Assembly: GCA_020048255.1 (NCBI GenBank)
Contig: JAIFMR010000105.1
Location: 1 to 8,783, forward strand
DNA: 8,783 bases
From: Rhodoferax sp.
Lineage (GTDB): Bacteria > Pseudomonadota > Gammaproteobacteria > Burkholderiales > Burkholderiaceae_C
Direction of reading: 5' to 3'
Part shown: positions 1 to 6,223 of the stretch, piece after piece
How positions within the stretch are numbered: position 1 is the stretch's first letter
Layout of the letters: the number at the start of each line of letters is the position of its first letter
Position numbers and translations under genes: made by a program
The notes under the pieces: generated by a model
Databases searched by the model: none
The model's input: the letters and a program-made list of their open reading frames with translations, nothing else
Told to the model about the DNA's origin: nothing

Positions 1-2315
1 TGGGCCTGGTCAAGGCGCAACACGTCAAAAACACAGTGATTGTCCCCGTCGGTTCTAAAGGAGGCTTTGTGCTCAAGAAGTCGCCCCCGTCGGGCGACCG
101 TGATGCCCTCATGGCGGAGGGTATTGCCTGCTACAAGTTGTTTCTGTCGGGTATGCTGGATTTGACCGATAACCTGGTTCAGGGTCAGGTGGTGGCACCC
201 ACAAATGTCGTTCGTCATGATGCCGATGACCCGTATCTGGTGGTCGCAGCGGACAAGGGGACGGCTAGCTTCTCAGACATTGCCAACAGTGTTTCTGCAG
301 ACTATGGGTTCTGGTTGGGGGACGCTTTTGCCTCTGGTGGCTCGGTGGGGTACGACCACAAAAAAATGGGCATCACTGCGCGTGGTGCCTGGGAGTCAAC
401 CAAACGCCATTTCAGGGCACTGGGCGTCAATACACAGTCCACACCCTTCACTGTTGCGGGTATTGGGGATATGTCGGGCGACGTGTTTGGTAATGGCATG
501 TTGCTGTCTGAACACATCCGTTTGGTACTTGCCTTTGATCATCGACACATCTTCATTGATCCCACCCCAGATGTGCCGCGCAGTTTTGCAGAGCGCCAGC
601 GTTTGTTTGCTTTGCCACGTTCCAGTTGGGATGACTACGACAAAGGTTTAATCTCTGAAGGAGGGGGCGTTTACCCACGCTCTGCCAAATCCATCAAGCT
701 CTCTGACGCTGCGCGCAGCGTGATTGGCGTTGAAGCTAGGGAGCTGTCGCCAGCAGAGCTTTTGAGCGCTATTCTGAAGGCGCCCGTTGACTTGATTTAC
801 AACGGGGGTATTGGAACTTACGTCAAATCCACCCAGGAAACCCATGCCCAGGTGGGTGACAAGGCGGGCGACGCCTTTCGGGTCAATGGCGCTGAGTTGC
901 GTTGCAAGGTCTTGGTCGAGGGCGGTAACCTGGGCTGCACGCAAAACGGGCGCATTGAATATGCCCAGCACGGCGGGTTGATTTACACCGATGCCATCGA
1001 CAACTCGGCGGGGGTGGACTGTTCTGATCACGAGGTCAATATCAAGATATTGTTGGACCGGGTGGTGGAGGCGGGTGACATGACGCTGAAACAGCGCAAC
1101 GATTTGCTGGCATCCATGACCGAAGAAGTCGGCAAACTGGTGCTGACGGACAACTACTACCAGACCCAGGCACTGGATGTCGCCTGCCATCGGCCGGTAT
1201 ATTTTCTGGACGGGCAGCAACGCTTGATGCAATGGCTTGAAGGCTCGGGTCGCTTGCATCGGTACATTGAGTTTTTGCCCACGGATGAAGAAATCGCCCG
1301 CCGCCGCAGTCAAAAGGCGGGCCTGAGAGCACCCGAAAACGCGGTGCTTTTGGCTTACGCCAAGATCGCAGTTTTTGATGATCTGGTAGCCAGTGATCTG
1401 CCAGATGACCCTTACTTCAGTCGTGCGCTCAAGGCCTACTTCCCCAGAGTACTGTCAGAAAAATTTGTTCTGGCCATCGCCCAGCACCCGCTACGCCGGG
1501 AAATTGTTGCCACCTACGTGGCCAATACCGTGGTCAACCGCATGGGCGCCACCTTTGTGAACTTCCTGGCTGCCGAGGCTGCAGCAACAACCGCAGACGT
1601 GGTCCGAGCCTACACCCTGGCTCGGGAAATTTTTGATCTGGAACCCTTGTGGGATCAGATTGATGCACTTGATCTCAGTGTCCCAAGTGCCTTGCAGTTG
1701 GACCTGCTGAGCAAGTTGATGGCCATTGCTCAACGGGCCTCGCGCTGGATGCTGCGCTTGCATGACAAAGCTGCAGATTTGCCCACACTCATGGCGCATT
1801 ACCAGCCTGGCGCCCGGGAGTTGGCTGCCCATCTGGCTGACTGGCTACCAGTGCATTCACAAGGCCAATGGCAGCAGGCAACGCAAAAGCTGGTGCAAGC
1901 GGGGGTCACTGAAAACCTGGCCCAGCGGTTGACAGCACTGAACTTCATCTTTCCAGCGCTGGATTTGGTCGACTTGGCAGAACAAGCCAACACCACACTG
2001 GAGCGAGCCGCGCGCATCTATTTTGAAGTGGACAGCCAGTTGAGTCTGTCTGCATGGCGCGATCAAATCAATCGCTTGCCAACGGAGACGCTGTGGCAAA
2101 CCCAGGCACGTGGCAGTGCGCGTGATGACGTGTACGCCACAGCCAGTCAGATCGCGCAATCGGTTTTAACGCGTTACCCAAGCTCCGAAGTGTGGGCTAC
2201 AAAACATGCCAGGCACATTGACCTCTTGTGCCGCCTGCTGCAAACCATCAAAACGCAAGCTGCCGACCTGGCGCCTATTTCAGTGGCGCTGCGCGAATTA
2301 CGGCATCTTGTGTGA
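1..2315 (+). CDS. gdhB: NAD-dependent glutamate dehydrogenase, large type, C-terminal half (5' truncated)
   Basis: This enzyme oxidatively deaminates glutamate to 2-oxoglutarate and ammonia with NAD+ in the cytoplasm, a catabolic step that feeds the TCA cycle. The reading frame is open from the window edge; the first whole codon is at 3 and reads GLVKAQHVKN before VIVPVGSKGGF, so the GTG at 36 is internal and not the true start. Family signatures visible are VGSKGGF (about 51-71), the ADKGTASFSDIAN catalytic block (about 249-287), the dinucleotide-binding GIGDMSGDVFGNG (about 462-500) and VEGGNLGCTQNG (about 915-950). The visible part is 771 codons; this family (Pfam Bac_GDH) usually has about 1600 residues, so roughly half lies upstream. 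The C-terminal helical region is intact and ends at TGA 2313-2315. No frameshift is apparent. The family call is near certain; the symbol is borrowed from Pseudomonas usage. Confidence 0.96.
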   Translation, partial: GLVKAQHVKNTVIVPVGSKGGFVLKKSPPSGDRDALMAEGIACYKLFLSGMLDLTDNLVQGQVVAPTNVVRHDADDPYLVVAADKGTASFSDIANSVSADYGFWLGDAFASGGSVGYDHKKMGITARGAWESTKRHFRALGVNTQSTPFTVAGIGDMSGDVFGNGMLLSEHIRLVLAFDHRHIFIDPTPDVPRSFAERQRLFALPRSSWDDYDKGLISEGGGVYPRSAKSIKLSDAARSVIGVEARELSPAELLSAILKAPVDLIYNGGIGTYVKSTQETHAQVGDKAGDAFRVNGAELRCKVLVEGGNLGCTQNGRIEYAQHGGLIYTDAIDNSAGVDCSDHEVNIKILLDRVVEAGDMTLKQRNDLLASMTEEVGKLVLTDNYYQTQALDVACHRPVYFLDGQQRLMQWLEGSGRLHRYIEFLPTDEEIARRRSQKAGLRAPENAVLLAYAKIAVFDDLVASDLPDDPYFSRALKAYFPRVLSEKFVLAIAQHPLRREIVATYVANTVVNRMGATFVNFLAAEAAATTADVVRAYTLAREIFDLEPLWDQIDALDLSVPSALQLDLLSKLMAIAQRASRWMLRLHDKAADLPTLMAHYQPGARELAAHLADWLPVHSQGQWQQATQKLVQAGVTENLAQRLTALNFIFPALDLVDLAEQANTTLERAARIYFEVDSQLSLSAWRDQINRLPTETLWQTQARGSARDDVYATASQIAQSVLTRYPSSEVWATKHARHIDLLCRLLQTIKTQAADLAPISVALRELRHLV

Positions 2316-2328
2316 CTGGCCAGTTTGT

Positions 2329-2348
2329 CACCGCTGGCAGCAGCGGTG
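2329..2348 (+). terminator. Hairpin between convergent genes, possible terminator
   Basis: A perfect 8-bp inverted repeat (CACCGCTG / CAGCGGTG) encloses a 4-nt GCAG loop, 13 nt after the glutamate dehydrogenase stop. No T-run follows on either strand, so it is not a canonical intrinsic terminator. The position between two convergent transcripts makes an end-of-transcript or mRNA 3'-protecting role plausible. This is structure seen in the sequence; the function is inferred. Confidence 0.35.
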
Positions 2349-2371
2349 CATGCGCAGTGCCGAGCCCTGTC

Positions 2372-2385
2372 GCCGTGGCAACGGC
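2372..2385 (-). terminator. Short hairpin just after the coiled-coil gene stop
   Basis: A 5-bp stem (GCCGT / ACGGC) with a 4-nt loop lies 1 nt beyond the TGA of the 161-codon gene on the minus strand. It is GC-rich but has no U-tract, so it could mark the end of this small operon only weakly. The rest of the 71-nt space between the two convergent genes shows only this hairpin and the one at 2329-2348. Confidence 0.2.
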
Positions 2386-2386
2386 A

Positions 2387-2872
2387 TCACGCAGTGGAGT
2401 CGAGCATCCGGCCGATGGTCTTGTTGGACACATCGACCACCTGTTTGTCGTAGCGCTGTATGGCTTGGGAACTGGTCTGCGTGGCAGACCAAGACGCGTT
2501 GGTAGCCTGGATCAAGCTGGTGGTCACCACGTTCTTTTGAGTCGTCGACATGTCTGACTCCAGAATTGGCTTGGCCGCCTGAAAAACCTTGGCCAGGGTC
2601 CCGGCATAAGTCGGCTCGTCCTGCGTGACAGCCGGGGTGACACTGGGGGTGGGATTGCTGGGGCTGCTGCTGGTGTTCGCCCGCTTTTGCAGCGTTTGAA
2701 CCTGCCCACGCGCCTGCTGGACGACTCGTTCCTGCTCATCTGCCTGCAAACGCAGGTTGTTGGCATTGGCTTCCGCCCGATCCGCCTCGCGCCGCGCTGC
2801 GTCAATGCGACTGCGGATCAATGTGGATTGCAGAGAAGGCGTGGCACTGCTGGTGGCAGCGAGGGTAGCCAT
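2387..2872 (-). CDS. Hypothetical coiled-coil protein with C-terminal GRML motif (161 aa)
   Basis: I do not recognise a named family. Residues about 18-65 are Ala/Arg/Glu/Gln-rich with a heptad-like pattern, suggesting a coiled coil. A Ser/Pro/Thr linker follows (about 66-82), then a second mixed helical region (about 88-145). The protein has no cysteine, no signal peptide and no hydrophobic segment, so it is cytoplasmic or exported by a route without a Sec signal. The last 19 residues, KQVVDVSNKTIGRMLDSTA, match the end of the 64-residue protein encoded just upstream at 10 of 19 positions with different codons, so the two are probably related in function. The ATG at 2872 has only a weak GGGTG in front and lies 24 nt after the upstream stop, so it may depend on the upstream gene for translation. 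The opposite-strand frames here look like shadows. Confidence 0.75.
   Translation of the reverse strand: MATLAATSSATPSLQSTLIRSRIDAARREADRAEANANNLRLQADEQERVVQQARGQVQTLQKRANTSSSPSNPTPSVTPAVTQDEPTYAGTLAKVFQAAKPILESDMSTTQKNVVTTSLIQATNASWSATQTSSQAIQRYDKQVVDVSNKTIGRMLDSTA
2390..2446 (-). other. C-terminal motif copy 1 (KxVV[DN]x4TxGRML[DN]xTA)
   Basis: This encodes residues 143-161 of the coiled-coil protein. It aligns without gaps to residues 46-64 of the neighbouring 64-residue protein. The shared residues are K, V, V, T, G, R, M, L, T and A, plus two Asp/Asn positions. Codons differ at several conserved residues, so the similarity holds at protein level and is not a recent DNA duplication. Confidence 0.7.
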
Positions 2873-2896
2873 GATGACACCCGTGTAGGTAAAAAC

Positions 2897-3091
2897 TCAG
2901 GCAGTTACGTTCAACATGCGCCCAGTGGTCTGCCCCTGGGTGTTGACCACGGGTTTGGGCTGCTGGGGCTGGGCCGGCTTAGCCTGGGGCTCGGCGCGCC
3001 GCGTTTGCTCGCTGGCCTGCATGGTTTTTTGCAACTGTGTTGCCTGTTGTGTGGACTGAACCGATGAAGTCCTTGCGCTTGAAACGTTCAT
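2897..3091 (-). CDS. Small Gln/Pro-rich hypothetical protein with C-terminal GRML motif (64 aa)
   Basis: Function is unknown. The first half is rich in Ser, Thr and Gln (residues 4-30), the middle (about 34-47) is a Pro/Gln/Lys segment that is probably disordered, and the end is KPVVNTQGQTTGRMLNVTA. That ending recurs in the 161-residue protein encoded next. There is no cysteine, signal peptide or membrane segment. The start is well supported: ATG at 3091 is preceded by AAGGAG (3098-3103 on the plus strand) with a 6-nt gap, and a candidate sigma70 promoter lies at 3119-3147. It is the first gene of a two-gene unit, 24 nt ahead of the coiled-coil gene. The good Shine-Dalgarno and the shared motif argue that this short frame is real rather than chance. 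A secreted or surface-structure accessory role is possible but unproven. Confidence 0.7.
   Translation of the reverse strand: MNVSSARTSSVQSTQQATQLQKTMQASEQTRRAEPQAKPAQPQQPKPVVNTQGQTTGRMLNVTA
2900..2956 (-). other. C-terminal motif copy 2 (KxVV[DN]x4TxGRML[DN]xTA)
   Basis: This encodes residues 46-64 of the small protein and is the second copy of the motif seen at 2390-2446. In both proteins the motif ends exactly at the stop codon. That is what a C-terminal recognition, docking or export tag would look like. Confidence 0.7.
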
Positions 3092-3097
3092 AAGAGG

Positions 3098-3103
3098 CTC
3101 CTT
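3098..3103 (-). promoter_or_regulatory. Strong ribosome binding site of the 64-aa gene
   Basis: AAGGAG on the minus strand lies 6 nt before the ATG at 3091. It is the clearest Shine-Dalgarno in the window and the main support for this small gene and its start. Confidence 0.8.
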
Positions 3104-3118
3104 AAGGGGTTATTTCGC

Positions 3119-3147
3119 AGTTTACGCGCCTCGCGCACAAAATTCAA
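3119..3147 (-). promoter_or_regulatory. Candidate sigma70 promoter of the small-protein operon
   Basis: On the minus strand, TTGAAT (3142-3147) and TAAACT (3119-3124) are separated by exactly 17 bp. Each matches 4 of 6 consensus bases. They lie about 30-55 nt ahead of the ATG at 3091. The palindrome at 3146-3155 overlaps the -35 box. The match is weak enough that chance is possible. Confidence 0.35.
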
Positions 3148-3155
3148 CGGCCGTT
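3146..3155. promoter_or_regulatory. Palindrome AACGGCCGTT, possible operator
   Basis: A perfect 10-bp palindrome, flanked by TT/AA that extends it with one mismatch to 3143-3158, lies between the ABC exporter stop (3166) and the small-protein operon. It overlaps the candidate -35 box, a usual operator position. It could instead form a poor hairpin at the end of the exporter transcript, followed by GAATTTT on the minus strand. Confidence 0.3.
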
Positions 3156-3165
3156 TAACTCAACC

Positions 3166-4929
3166 TCACGCATTGAACTGTAATGCGGCCAGTCCGGCAT
3201 AAATACCGCCCAACTTCATCAACTCGGCATGGGTGCCTTGTTCGACCAACTGCCCCTGATCAATCACCACAATCTGGTCGGCCTTTTGCACGGTAGCCAG
3301 CCGGTGGGCAATCACCAGCGTGGTGCGGCCCTGCATGGCCGACTCCAGTGCAGCTTGCACCATGCGTTCGCTCTCGGCATCGAGTGCACTGGTAGCCTCA
3401 TCGAGCAGCAGCAGCGGCGGGTTTTTCAAAATGGCGCGCGCGATGGCGATGCGCTGACGCTGGCCGCCACTCAGGCGGACGCCGCGCTCGCCTAAAAACG
3501 TGTTGTACCCTTCCGGCAGAGCGGTGATGAAAGCATCGGCAAATGCCGCTTTCGCTGCCGCCTTGACTTCCTCATCGCTGGCATCTGGCCGGCCATAACG
3601 AATGTTGTCCAATGCGCTGCTGGAGAAGATCACCGCATCTTGCGGCACGATGCCAATGTGCTGACGCAAGTCCGCTAAGGTCAGATCCCCCGTGGGTACA
3701 CCGTCCAGCAAAATGCGGCCGCGCTGGGCGTCGTAAAAGCGCAGCAGCAGTTGAAACACCGTGCTCTTGCCGGCACCACTCGGGCCCACCAGTGCCACCG
3801 TCTGGCCCGCGGCGACCACCAGCGAAAAATCGGTCAGCGCAGCTTGCTTGGGGCGTGACGGATAGTGAAAGGTAATGTTCTTAAATTCAATAGCACTTCC
3901 CGCTTGTGGCATATGGACTGGGGTCGGATTTGACGGTGAAGAAATGCTGGATTGGCTGGCCAGCAGTTCCATCAAGCGCTCGGTGGCACCGGCTGCGCGC
4001 AGCAAGTCGCCGTAGACCTCACCCAGCACCGCAAATGCACCGGCCAGAATGATCACGTAAATCACCGTTTGCCCCAAATGCCCGGCACTGATGCGCCCCA
4101 TCATCACGGCTTGGGTACCTTGGTACAAGCCCCACAACAGCGCGGCCGAGGTGGCAATGATGATGAAAGCCACCAGACCCGAGCGCGCTCGTGAGCGTCG
4201 CGTTGCTACGTCAAACGCGGCTTCAGTGGCTTGCTTGAAACGGTCGGTCTCCCGCTGCTCAGCGGTGTAGCTTTGCACCACCGGAATGGCATTGAGCACC
4301 TCGGCAGCCACGGCGCTGGAGTCAGCAGCGCGGTCTTGGCTGGCGCGTGAGAGCTTGCGCACACGCCGCCCAAACCCGACTGCTGGGACCACGATCAACA
4401 GCAAGACCAACACCACTTGGGCCATCACCAAGGGGTTGGTCCACACCAGAATGCCCAACGCACCCAGGCCCATCACCAAATTACGCAAACCCATGCTCAG
4501 GGAGGAGCCCACCACCGTTTGCACCAGCGTCGTGTCGTTAGAGAGGCGCGACAACACTTCACCGGTTTGCGTGGTTTCAAAAAACTCCGGGCTTTGCTGC
4601 AGAACGTGGGCGTAAACGGCGTTTCGCAGGTCGGCGCTGACGCGTTCACCCAGCCAACTCACCATGTAAAAGCGTGCTGCAGAAAACACCCCGAGCGCCA
4701 CTGCTACGCCAAACAAGGCGCCAAAGTGCTGACGCATGGCGAGCATGCGCTCACCCGAACTGGCCTGGGTGAGTCCCCCGTCAATCAGGCTGCGCAGCGC
4801 CAGCGGAAAAGCCAGCGTGGCAGCAGCAGCCAGCACCAAAAATACGATCGCCAAGCCAATGCGCAGCCGGTAAGGCTGCAAAAATGGCAGCAAGCCAGAC
4901 AGTGATTTCGGGCTACTTTTTGAATTCAT
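3166..4929 (-). CDS. MsbA-type half-size ABC exporter (membrane domain fused to ATPase)
   Basis: A 587-residue inner-membrane exporter that works as a homodimer, using ATP to flip or export a substrate, in MsbA-like cases lipids or lipophilic compounds. The membrane domain (about 20-310) has six predicted helices near residues 24-46, 70-90, 145-163, 167-187, 252-270 and 284-303. A short Ser/Pro linker (about 325-345) leads to the ATPase. ATPase motifs are complete: A-loop Tyr356, Walker A GPSGAGKST (382-390), Q-loop Gln430, signature LSGGQ (486-490), Walker B LLLLDE (506-511), D-loop SALD (514-517) and switch His542. Length is normal for the family. The ATG at 4929 lacks a clear Shine-Dalgarno and follows the lipocalin-like gene by 36 nt, suggesting one transcript. 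The substrate cannot be read from the sequence. True MsbA (lipid A flippase) is an alternative, but the neighbours are not lipid A genes, so I give no symbol. Confidence 0.93.
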   Translation of the reverse strand: MNSKSSPKSLSGLLPFLQPYRLRIGLAIVFLVLAAAATLAFPLALRSLIDGGLTQASSGERMLAMRQHFGALFGVAVALGVFSAARFYMVSWLGERVSADLRNAVYAHVLQQSPEFFETTQTGEVLSRLSNDTTLVQTVVGSSLSMGLRNLVMGLGALGILVWTNPLVMAQVVLVLLLIVVPAVGFGRRVRKLSRASQDRAADSSAVAAEVLNAIPVVQSYTAEQRETDRFKQATEAAFDVATRRSRARSGLVAFIIIATSAALLWGLYQGTQAVMMGRISAGHLGQTVIYVIILAGAFAVLGEVYGDLLRAAGATERLMELLASQSSISSPSNPTPVHMPQAGSAIEFKNITFHYPSRPKQAALTDFSLVVAAGQTVALVGPSGAGKSTVFQLLLRFYDAQRGRILLDGVPTGDLTLADLRQHIGIVPQDAVIFSSSALDNIRYGRPDASDEEVKAAAKAAFADAFITALPEGYNTFLGERGVRLSGGQRQRIAIARAILKNPPLLLLDEATSALDAESERMVQAALESAMQGRTTLVIAHRLATVQKADQIVVIDQGQLVEQGTHAELMKLGGIYAGLAALQFNA

Positions 4930-4965
4930 GAGAACGCAAGTGCTTCGTTTTTAATAGTGTACTCA

Positions 4966-6090
4966 TCATAATTTCATTGGGCTTGCATACCCTGTCATTT
5001 CCAGGTAACCGCGCCCCACGACGCGCCCTTGACTGTCCTGCAGCTCACTCAAGCCCTCCCAGTAGATGGCCCCGGTCGACGCCCGGCTGTCCAACTCCTG
5101 GTCGTCTACCAGAGCGCGCACGGTGAAGCGCTGCGACACCACCCCTTGCATGGCTGCAGCAGAATCCGTTTGAACAATCTCCACGGACCATTGCACCGGG
5201 TAGGTGGTGCCGCTGTGGGGACTTTTCCAATAGCGTTCCGCTTGAAATATCACTTGGGCTGGCGAAAACACCTGCGGTAGGGGTGCGCCTTTGCTTCGCC
5301 AGGAGCCTCCTGCCCACACCGTATCCCCGACTTTGTCACGTAACCGAAACGCGGTCAGTGCGCTGCCGTCCGATAGATTCATGCCAATCCAGTCCCAACC
5401 CACCGCACTGGGGTGCAGCAAAGACTGGCTCCACTCATGATCCAGCCAGGCCTGGCCTTGCACTGTCATGGTTTGGCCCGCCAAAGTCAATTGGCCGGAG
5501 ACAGCCAGTTGCGGCAGGCTGTAGTAATAACTGGCTTGCGCGGGCTCGGGTCCTTTTTGTGACCAGCCGCCATCGCCCTGCAACAGCAGGTCTTGCGTTG
5601 GCGCGAGGTTCAGCTCAAACCCGAAATCAGCCCCGCTGGCACGCGCCAGGTAACGCCCCTCACGGCGCACCAGGGACCAATCGTGCAGGTTGACATCGGT
5701 ATCGGTTTGGCTGGCCGCAGCCAAGTCCACCGAACCGGTGCCGGAGCTGCGCGCGATGCGCTGGTCGTGCCGCAGGCGTTTGCCGGCCACATCAGTCACA
5801 GCGGCATGGGCAAAGATCAGTTGTTTGGCGGCAAATGCCGACCTCATCGCTTGGGTGGTGGGCACTTTCGATCGAAAGAAGGTCAATTGAAACCCGTACA
5901 ACTTGCCTTGCGCCTGCAAAGACCCCGTGACGTACCACCATTCAATCGCGGTGTCGGGGTGGCTTCCCAAGTCGCGCGGGAAAGACAGGGGGCGTCGCTG
6001 GGGCTGCCCCGCACCGACCCACAGCGGCGCGCTCAGCGCAGCCGCCAGTAGTTGGCGACGCAAGGGAGAAGGAAGAGAGGGAGTGCGCAA
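4966..6090 (-). CDS. Exported lipocalin-like protein of the CrtC/AttH family
   Basis: A 374-residue protein of the carotenoid 1,2-hydratase/AttH-like lipocalin family, which folds as two lipocalin-like barrels and is thought to bind or modify lipophilic molecules. Hallmarks seen are EWWYVTG (50-56), FQLTFFRS (67-74), AWLDHEW (214-220), GWDWIGMNL (231-239) and the C-terminal GYLEMTGY (361-368). The N-terminus looks like a signal peptide: LRRQ followed by the hydrophobic LLAAALSAPLWV, with a possible Tat-type twin arginine, so a periplasmic location is likely. The chosen start is TTG at 6090; the frame upstream has no ATG or GTG before an in-frame TGA, and no Shine-Dalgarno precedes any candidate, so the exact start is uncertain. 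It is followed 36 nt later by an ABC exporter. No carotenoid genes are nearby, so a true CrtC hydratase role is unlikely; lipid binding or trafficking is the better guess. Confidence 0.88.
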   Translation of the reverse strand: MRTPSLPSPLRRQLLAAALSAPLWVGAGQPQRRPLSFPRDLGSHPDTAIEWWYVTGSLQAQGKLYGFQLTFFRSKVPTTQAMRSAFAAKQLIFAHAAVTDVAGKRLRHDQRIARSSGTGSVDLAAASQTDTDVNLHDWSLVRREGRYLARASGADFGFELNLAPTQDLLLQGDGGWSQKGPEPAQASYYYSLPQLAVSGQLTLAGQTMTVQGQAWLDHEWSQSLLHPSAVGWDWIGMNLSDGSALTAFRLRDKVGDTVWAGGSWRSKGAPLPQVFSPAQVIFQAERYWKSPHSGTTYPVQWSVEIVQTDSAAAMQGVVSQRFTVRALVDDQELDSRASTGAIYWEGLSELQDSQGRVVGRGYLEMTGYASPMKL

Positions 6091-6121
6091 AGAATTGTCT
6101 GGTGAAACGACCCGGTGGCGC

Positions 6122-6149
6122 AGTGTAGGTAATTTTGTCGCCGAGTGAA
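6122..6149 (-). promoter_or_regulatory. Candidate sigma70 promoter of the lipocalin/ABC operon
   Basis: On the minus strand, TTCACT (6144-6149) and TACACT (6122-6127) are 16 bp apart, each matching 4 of 6 consensus bases. Transcription would begin near 6115 and leave a leader of about 25 nt before the TTG at 6090. This fits that start better than any codon further upstream. The match is weak. Confidence 0.3.
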
Positions 6150-6191
6150 CTTGCCCCCATGTGCGACCCTGATCGACAACCCGGAACGTCG

Positions 6192-6223
6192 ACCCTGATG
6201 CACCCTTAACGGCGCATCAGGGT
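6192..6223 (-). terminator. 10-bp inverted repeat around the arginase stop codon
   Basis: ACCCTGATGC (6192-6201) and GCATCAGGGT (6214-6223) form a perfect 10-bp stem with a 12-nt loop, and the arginase TAA (6206-6208) lies inside the loop. No T-run follows, so it is not a textbook intrinsic terminator, but the stem could end or stabilise the ocd-rocF transcript. A further direct copy of CGACCCTGAT is at 6164-6173, matching 6190-6199. Confidence 0.4.

Noticed and set aside
2687..3067. A 126-residue plus-strand frame opposite the two small genes, rich in Leu and Gly.
   Set aside because: It lies antisense to frames that have a strong ribosome binding site and a shared motif. It has no good start signal and looks like a GC-driven shadow.
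3121..3136. CGCG-CCT-CGCG hairpin in the gap between the ABC exporter and the small-protein operon.
   Set aside because: The stem is only 5-6 pairs, CGCG is self-complementary and common in GC-rich DNA, and no T-run follows in the direction of transcription.
2630..3950. The peptide SSPSNPTP occurs both in the linker of the 161-residue protein (residues 69-76) and in the ABC exporter linker (residues 330-337).
   Set aside because: Both are low-complexity Ser/Pro linkers and the codons differ, with no similarity on either side. Chance is the simplest reading.
4932..4951. A hairpin-like AACG...CGTT followed by TTTTT on the plus strand, resembling an intrinsic terminator.
   Set aside because: Both flanking genes are on the minus strand, so no plus-strand transcript needs ending there. 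The stem is only about six pairs with a bulge. In the minus direction it is preceded, not followed, by the T-run.
4966..6090. Carotenoid 1,2-hydratase (CrtC) as the specific function of the lipocalin-like protein.
   Set aside because: Family resemblance only. No phytoene synthase, desaturase or other carotenoid gene is in the window, and most members of this family are not carotenoid enzymes.
5942..6160. A 72-residue minus-strand frame with ATG at 6160 over the lipocalin gene start, considered as a frameshifted true N-terminus.
   Set aside because: Its sequence does not look like a signal peptide, whereas the TTG-started frame gives RRQ plus a hydrophobic core directly. No frameshift is needed.
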